Source: an uncultured Ventosimonas sp.
GTDB taxonomy: Bacteria; Pseudomonadota; Gammaproteobacteria; Pseudomonadales; Pseudomonadaceae
NCBI GenBank assembly: GCA_945283395.1
Contig: CALYQH010000017.1
Span: 1 to 10,749, forward strand
Reading direction: 5' to 3'
Length of the DNA stretch: 10,749 nucleotides
Part shown: positions 8,434 to 10,749 of the stretch, piece by piece
Layout of the letters: each line of letters begins with the position of its first letter
How positions within the stretch are numbered: position 1 is the stretch's first letter
Position numbers and translations under genes: made by a program
The notes under the pieces: generated by a model
Seen by the model: only the letters and a program-made list of their open reading frames with translations
The model's database searches: none
Told to the model about the DNA's origin: nothing

Positions 8434-8891
8434 TGCGTATTCTTATGGTGTGCTTAGGGAATATTTGTCGTTCTCCCTCTGCTGAAGGTATATTACGACA
8501 AAAATTAAAACAAGCTGATTTAGCTAATAAAGTCATGGTTGACTCAGCAGGTATCGCACCATGGCATCAAGGTGAAGCACCTGATAAGAGAGCCTTACAA
8601 GTAGCTAACAAAAGAGGTTATGATTTAACTAGGTTAATTGCTAGGCAAATTAGACCTGAAGATTTTGCTCAATTCGATCTAATTTTAGCAATGGATAAGG
8701 CTAATCTGAAGGCATTAAAAAGTATGCCTCAGCAGACTGCCCAAGTAGCTTTACTATTACATTATGCCTTGGCTGATAGTGATGAAGTGGCTGACCCTTA
8801 CTATGGTGATATAAAAGGTTTCGAAGTTATGTTTGATCAGCTTGAAACAGCTTGCGATGCGATAATTACACAGTTAAGGAAAATATTGTGA
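8433..8891 (+). CDS. ptpA: Low-molecular-weight protein-tyrosine phosphatase
   Basis: This 152-residue protein is a cytoplasmic LMW-PTP of the Wzb/PtpA/arsenate-reductase fold. The P-loop CLGNICRS lies at 7-14 (catalytic Cys7 and Arg13 in CX5R), with a second cysteine at 12. The general-acid loop is DPYYGD with Asp121. In many bacteria such enzymes dephosphorylate tyrosine kinases controlling polysaccharide export. No cognate kinase is in this window, so the substrate is unknown. The GTG start overlaps the kdsB TAG by one base; the ATG four codons later would cut close to the P-loop and is unlikely. The TGA overlaps the murB GTG by 4 bases. The gene symbol follows Pseudomonas usage and is less certain than the family. 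Confidence 0.9.
   Translation: MRILMVCLGNICRSPSAEGILRQKLKQADLANKVMVDSAGIAPWHQGEAPDKRALQVANKRGYDLTRLIARQIRPEDFAQFDLILAMDKANLKALKSMPQQTAQVALLLHYALADSDEVADPYYGDIKGFEVMFDQLETACDAIITQLRKIL
8876..8880 (+). promoter_or_regulatory. Shine-Dalgarno site deciding the murB start
   Basis: AAGGA sits 7 bases before the GTG at 8888, inside the end of the phosphatase gene. It favours GTG 8888 over an in-frame upstream start at 8852, which would add 12 residues (RCDNYTVKENI type) absent from relatives and overlap the phosphatase gene more. Confidence 0.65.
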
Positions 8892-9904
8892 CTCTTAATA
8901 TAAGGGAAAATGTATCACTTAAGCCCTATAACACCCTTTGCTTAGAGGTTAAAGCACGTTATTTATTGCTTGTTGAAGAAGCTGCCATGTTACAAAAAGC
9001 ATTAGTTTGGGCAAAGCAAAAGCAACTAGCCATTAGTATTATAGGTGGAGGCAGTAATCTCGTCTTGACTAAAGACTTAACAGGACTTGTTTTGCTGATG
9101 CGGACTAAAGGCATTGCTATTATTGCTGAACAAGGAACACAAGTAATTGTTGAGGCTGCGGCGGGTGTAGTATGGCAAGACTTAGTACAATGGTCTGTTG
9201 AGCAAAATCTAGGTGGGCTTGAGAATCTTAGTTCTATTTATGGCACCGTAGGTGCTGCTCCAGTGCAAAATATTGGGGCCTATGGAGTAGAATTTAAAGA
9301 TGTTTGTTATAGTGTGCTAGCGTTACATAGAGGAACAGGACAATTTCATACTTTTACAGCTGATCAATGTCAATTTGCTTACCGAGATAGTGTATTTAAA
9401 CAACAAGCTAATCAATGGATAGTAGTTAAAGTTAATCTCAAATTGGATCGTCAAGCTCCTATTAATGTAAGCTATGCGGCTTTACAGCAAAACATATCAG
9501 AACAATCAGAACCCTTAACTTATGCAAAGGTGAGTCAATTAGTAACTAACACACGTTTACAAAAATTGCCTAACCCAGAGGAGCTAGCTAATGTAGGTAG
9601 TTTCTTCAAGAATCCTATTGTGAGTTTACAAAAAGCTCAACAATTAATGCGACAATACCCCGATTTAGTTACCTATCCTTATCAAAACCAGCAAGTTAAA
9701 TTAGCCGCAGGTTGGCTAATAGATAAAGCTGGTTTGAAAGGTCATAGGGAAGGGCAAGTAGGTACTTATCTTAAACAAGCACTTGTTCTAGTAAATTATG
9801 GAAAAGCTACTGGATCAGAAATATTAGCTTTTGCTAATAAACTCCAATTTATAGTAAATCAAAAATTTGGGGTATTACTAGAACTTGAACCAGTAGTACT
9901 TTAG
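8888..9904 (+). CDS. murB: UDP-N-acetylenolpyruvoylglucosamine reductase
   Basis: MurB reduces UDP-GlcNAc-enolpyruvate to UDP-MurNAc with NADPH and bound FAD, the second committed step of peptidoglycan precursor synthesis in the cytoplasm. It has 338 residues, type I length. Motifs: GGGSN (53-57) in the FAD-binding part, GTVGAAPVQNIGAYG (119-133), YRDS with Arg166, GSFFKNP (237-243) holding the proton-donating Ser238, and a C-terminal ELEP with Glu334, so the catalytic residues appear present. One oddity is Tyr118, where the family nearly always has proline (IPGTVGA becomes IYGTVGA). The GTG start lies in the phosphatase stop (GTGA) behind AAGGA. It is the last gene of the operon, and no strong terminator follows immediately. 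Confidence 0.95.
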   Translation: MTLNIRENVSLKPYNTLCLEVKARYLLLVEEAAMLQKALVWAKQKQLAISIIGGGSNLVLTKDLTGLVLLMRTKGIAIIAEQGTQVIVEAAAGVVWQDLVQWSVEQNLGGLENLSSIYGTVGAAPVQNIGAYGVEFKDVCYSVLALHRGTGQFHTFTADQCQFAYRDSVFKQQANQWIVVKVNLKLDRQAPINVSYAALQQNISEQSEPLTYAKVSQLVTNTRLQKLPNPEELANVGSFFKNPIVSLQKAQQLMRQYPDLVTYPYQNQQVKLAAGWLIDKAGLKGHREGQVGTYLKQALVLVNYGKATGSEILAFANKLQFIVNQKFGVLLELEPVVL

Positions 9905-9979
9905 TCATTTGTGGCTGAAAGCAAAACTAGCTTAATTATCTGCTAATTCATTAACTTATTGTAATGAGATAGAAGCTAT

Positions 9980-10003
9980 TTTTGACTTTAATGGTAGTCA
10001 AAA
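9980..10003. terminator. Possible bidirectional hairpin terminator
   Basis: TTTTGACT (9980-9987) pairs exactly with AGTCAAAA (9996-10003) around an 8-base loop. The stem is 8 bp but AT-rich, with A/T flanks and no clear U-tract on either strand, so termination would be weak. Its place between converging genes is what suggests the role. Confidence 0.35.
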
Positions 10004-10012
10004 TAATAGAAA

Positions 10013-10030
10013 ACGATCTAATTAAATCGT
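10013..10030. repeat. Small inverted repeat, second hairpin
   Basis: ACGAT (10013-10017) pairs with ATCGT (10026-10030) around an 8-base AT-rich loop, 9 bases after the previous hairpin. Five base pairs is a short stem, so this may be chance. Confidence 0.2.
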
Positions 10031-10138
10031 CAATCTATAGTTAGTGATAAAGATGCTTATTACTTAACATTAGATTACTAGTCTTATAGTTATAGCCCTT
10101 GGTTCATAAGTATTTGTAGTTTGGTTGATGCAAAGTAA

Positions 10139-10749
10139 TTATTTGTTTCGTAATAATCTATCTAAGCAAAAGTCAGGCAATAGTTTTTTGGCTAACCACA
10201 TGCTTTTGCTTACCATTGTAATTCTATAACGACTTTTAGGATTTTTGTGGACAAAAGCATGTTTTATATAGGGCATTACATCCTCAGTAGTTAATGCTAA
10301 TTTAGCGGCTATACTTGGATTTACCACTTTATCCTTTTTGTTTGTTTGGTTAACATTAGTTGAAAAAGAGGTCATAATAGGCCCTGGTTCTAACATACTC
10401 ACTTTTATACCTGCGCTATAAAGTTCAAGTCGCAAGGTATCAGTAAGTCCTTCTAGTGCATGTTTACTAGCGGCATAAGCTCCTCGTTTAGTGGTAGATA
10501 TAAAACCTAGCACTGAACTAGTTTGAAGAATGCGACCTTCTTTATGAGGCAACATGGCGGGTAATAAAGCAATAGTTAATTCATGTAAGCCAAATACATT
10601 GGTAGCAAATTGCTTTTCAAGCTGGCTTCTGCTGATCTCTTGTAATGTGCCATAGAAACCAAAACCAGCATTATTAAATAAGCCATAAAGTTTATTCCCT
10701 GTTAATTCAATAACTTCTTGACTGGCTCTTTGGACGCTTTCACTATCAT
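10139..10749 (-). CDS. ybbO: YbbO-type short-chain dehydrogenase/reductase, N-terminus beyond the window
   Basis: A classical SDR family oxidoreductase of which the last 202 residues are visible; the frame is open through the right edge, so the Rossmann TGxxxGIG part and the start codon lie outside. The visible part begins at about DSESVQRASQEVIELTGN and shows NNAGFGFYG (visible residues 25-33), a catalytic triad of Ser78, Tyr91 and Lys95 (TSSV and YAASK), and EPGP (120-123). The C-terminal pattern, with SRYRIT and a basic end near LLPDFCLDRLLRNK, resembles E. coli YbbO, an NADP-dependent aldehyde reductase; this comparison is from memory. An internal ATG at 10555 opens a shorter frame but would lack the NAG motif, so it is not the true start. 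The gene converges on murB and is probably unrelated to the envelope operon. Confidence 0.82.
   Translation of the reverse strand, partial: DSESVQRASQEVIELTGNKLYGLFNNAGFGFYGTLQEISRSQLEKQFATNVFGLHELTIALLPAMLPHKEGRILQTSSVLGFISTTKRGAYAASKHALEGLTDTLRLELYSAGIKVSMLEPGPIMTSFSTNVNQTNKKDKVVNPSIAAKLALTTEDVMPYIKHAFVHKNPKSRYRITMVSKSMWLAKKLLPDFCLDRLLRNK

Larger units (their letters stand above)
9905..10138. other. Non-coding gap between convergent murB and the dehydrogenase gene
   Basis: This AT-rich stretch of 234 bases holds no convincing gene. The longest open pieces (about 29 codons at 9936-10022 and two of about 18 codons between roughly 10026 and 10138) are short, frame-shifted and stop-broken. Two small inverted repeats near 9980-10030 are the only structure noticed and may serve transcript ending for both converging genes. 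Confidence 0.5.

Noticed and set aside
8852..8887. Upstream start extending murB by 12 residues.
   Set aside because: GTG at 8888 has AAGGA at proper spacing, a 4-base stop/start overlap, and the expected N-terminus; the extension does not resemble the family.

Overview
The window looks like chromosomal DNA of an AT-rich gammaproteobacterium related to Pseudomonas. GC is well below typical Pseudomonas (mid to upper thirties percent by eye). The evidence is the gene order comEC - exbB - exbD - lpxK - ycaR - kdsB - low-molecular-weight phosphatase - murB, which is the Pseudomonas arrangement; enteric bacteria and many other gammaproteobacteria carry msbA where exbBD sits here. An insect-associated, reduced-GC member of the Pseudomonadaceae such as Entomomonas would fit, but that is inference from gene order and base composition only.

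Left part (1-2301, minus strand): the 3' end of a surface-polysaccharide locus. A promoter at about 2359-2389 reads leftward into ugd (UDP-glucose 6-dehydrogenase), which is followed after 6 bases by a Wzx-type polysaccharide flippase that runs off the left edge. The ugd frame is full length but interrupted at codon 72 by a TAA.

Middle (2457-5214, plus strand): a small exported DUF4124 protein, then comEC, the inner-membrane DNA uptake channel of natural transformation. comEC keeps its full frame (742 codons including the final stop) but carries two in-frame stops, TAA at codon 515 and TAG at codon 645, both in or at the edge of the metallo-beta-lactamase-like domain.

Right-middle (5286-9904, plus strand): a compact, apparently intact envelope operon. 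exbB and exbD encode a proton-driven motor pair, lpxK the lipid A 4'-kinase, ycaR a small Trm112-like protein, kdsB the CMP-KDO synthetase, then a low-molecular-weight protein phosphatase and murB, a peptidoglycan precursor reductase. Most junctions overlap by 1 or 4 bases and four genes start with GTG, which suggests translational coupling. The operon joins lipid A-KDO synthesis with peptidoglycan precursor synthesis.

Right end (9905-10749): about 230 bases of non-coding DNA with two small hairpins, then the C-terminal part of a short-chain dehydrogenase (YbbO type) on the minus strand, converging on murB and running off the right edge. Pseudomonas normally has rne next to murB, so the synteny breaks here.

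I see no mobile element, CRISPR array, tRNA or rRNA. The most notable signal is the cluster of three in-frame nonsense codons in two unrelated, otherwise intact genes, lying beside an intact essential operon.
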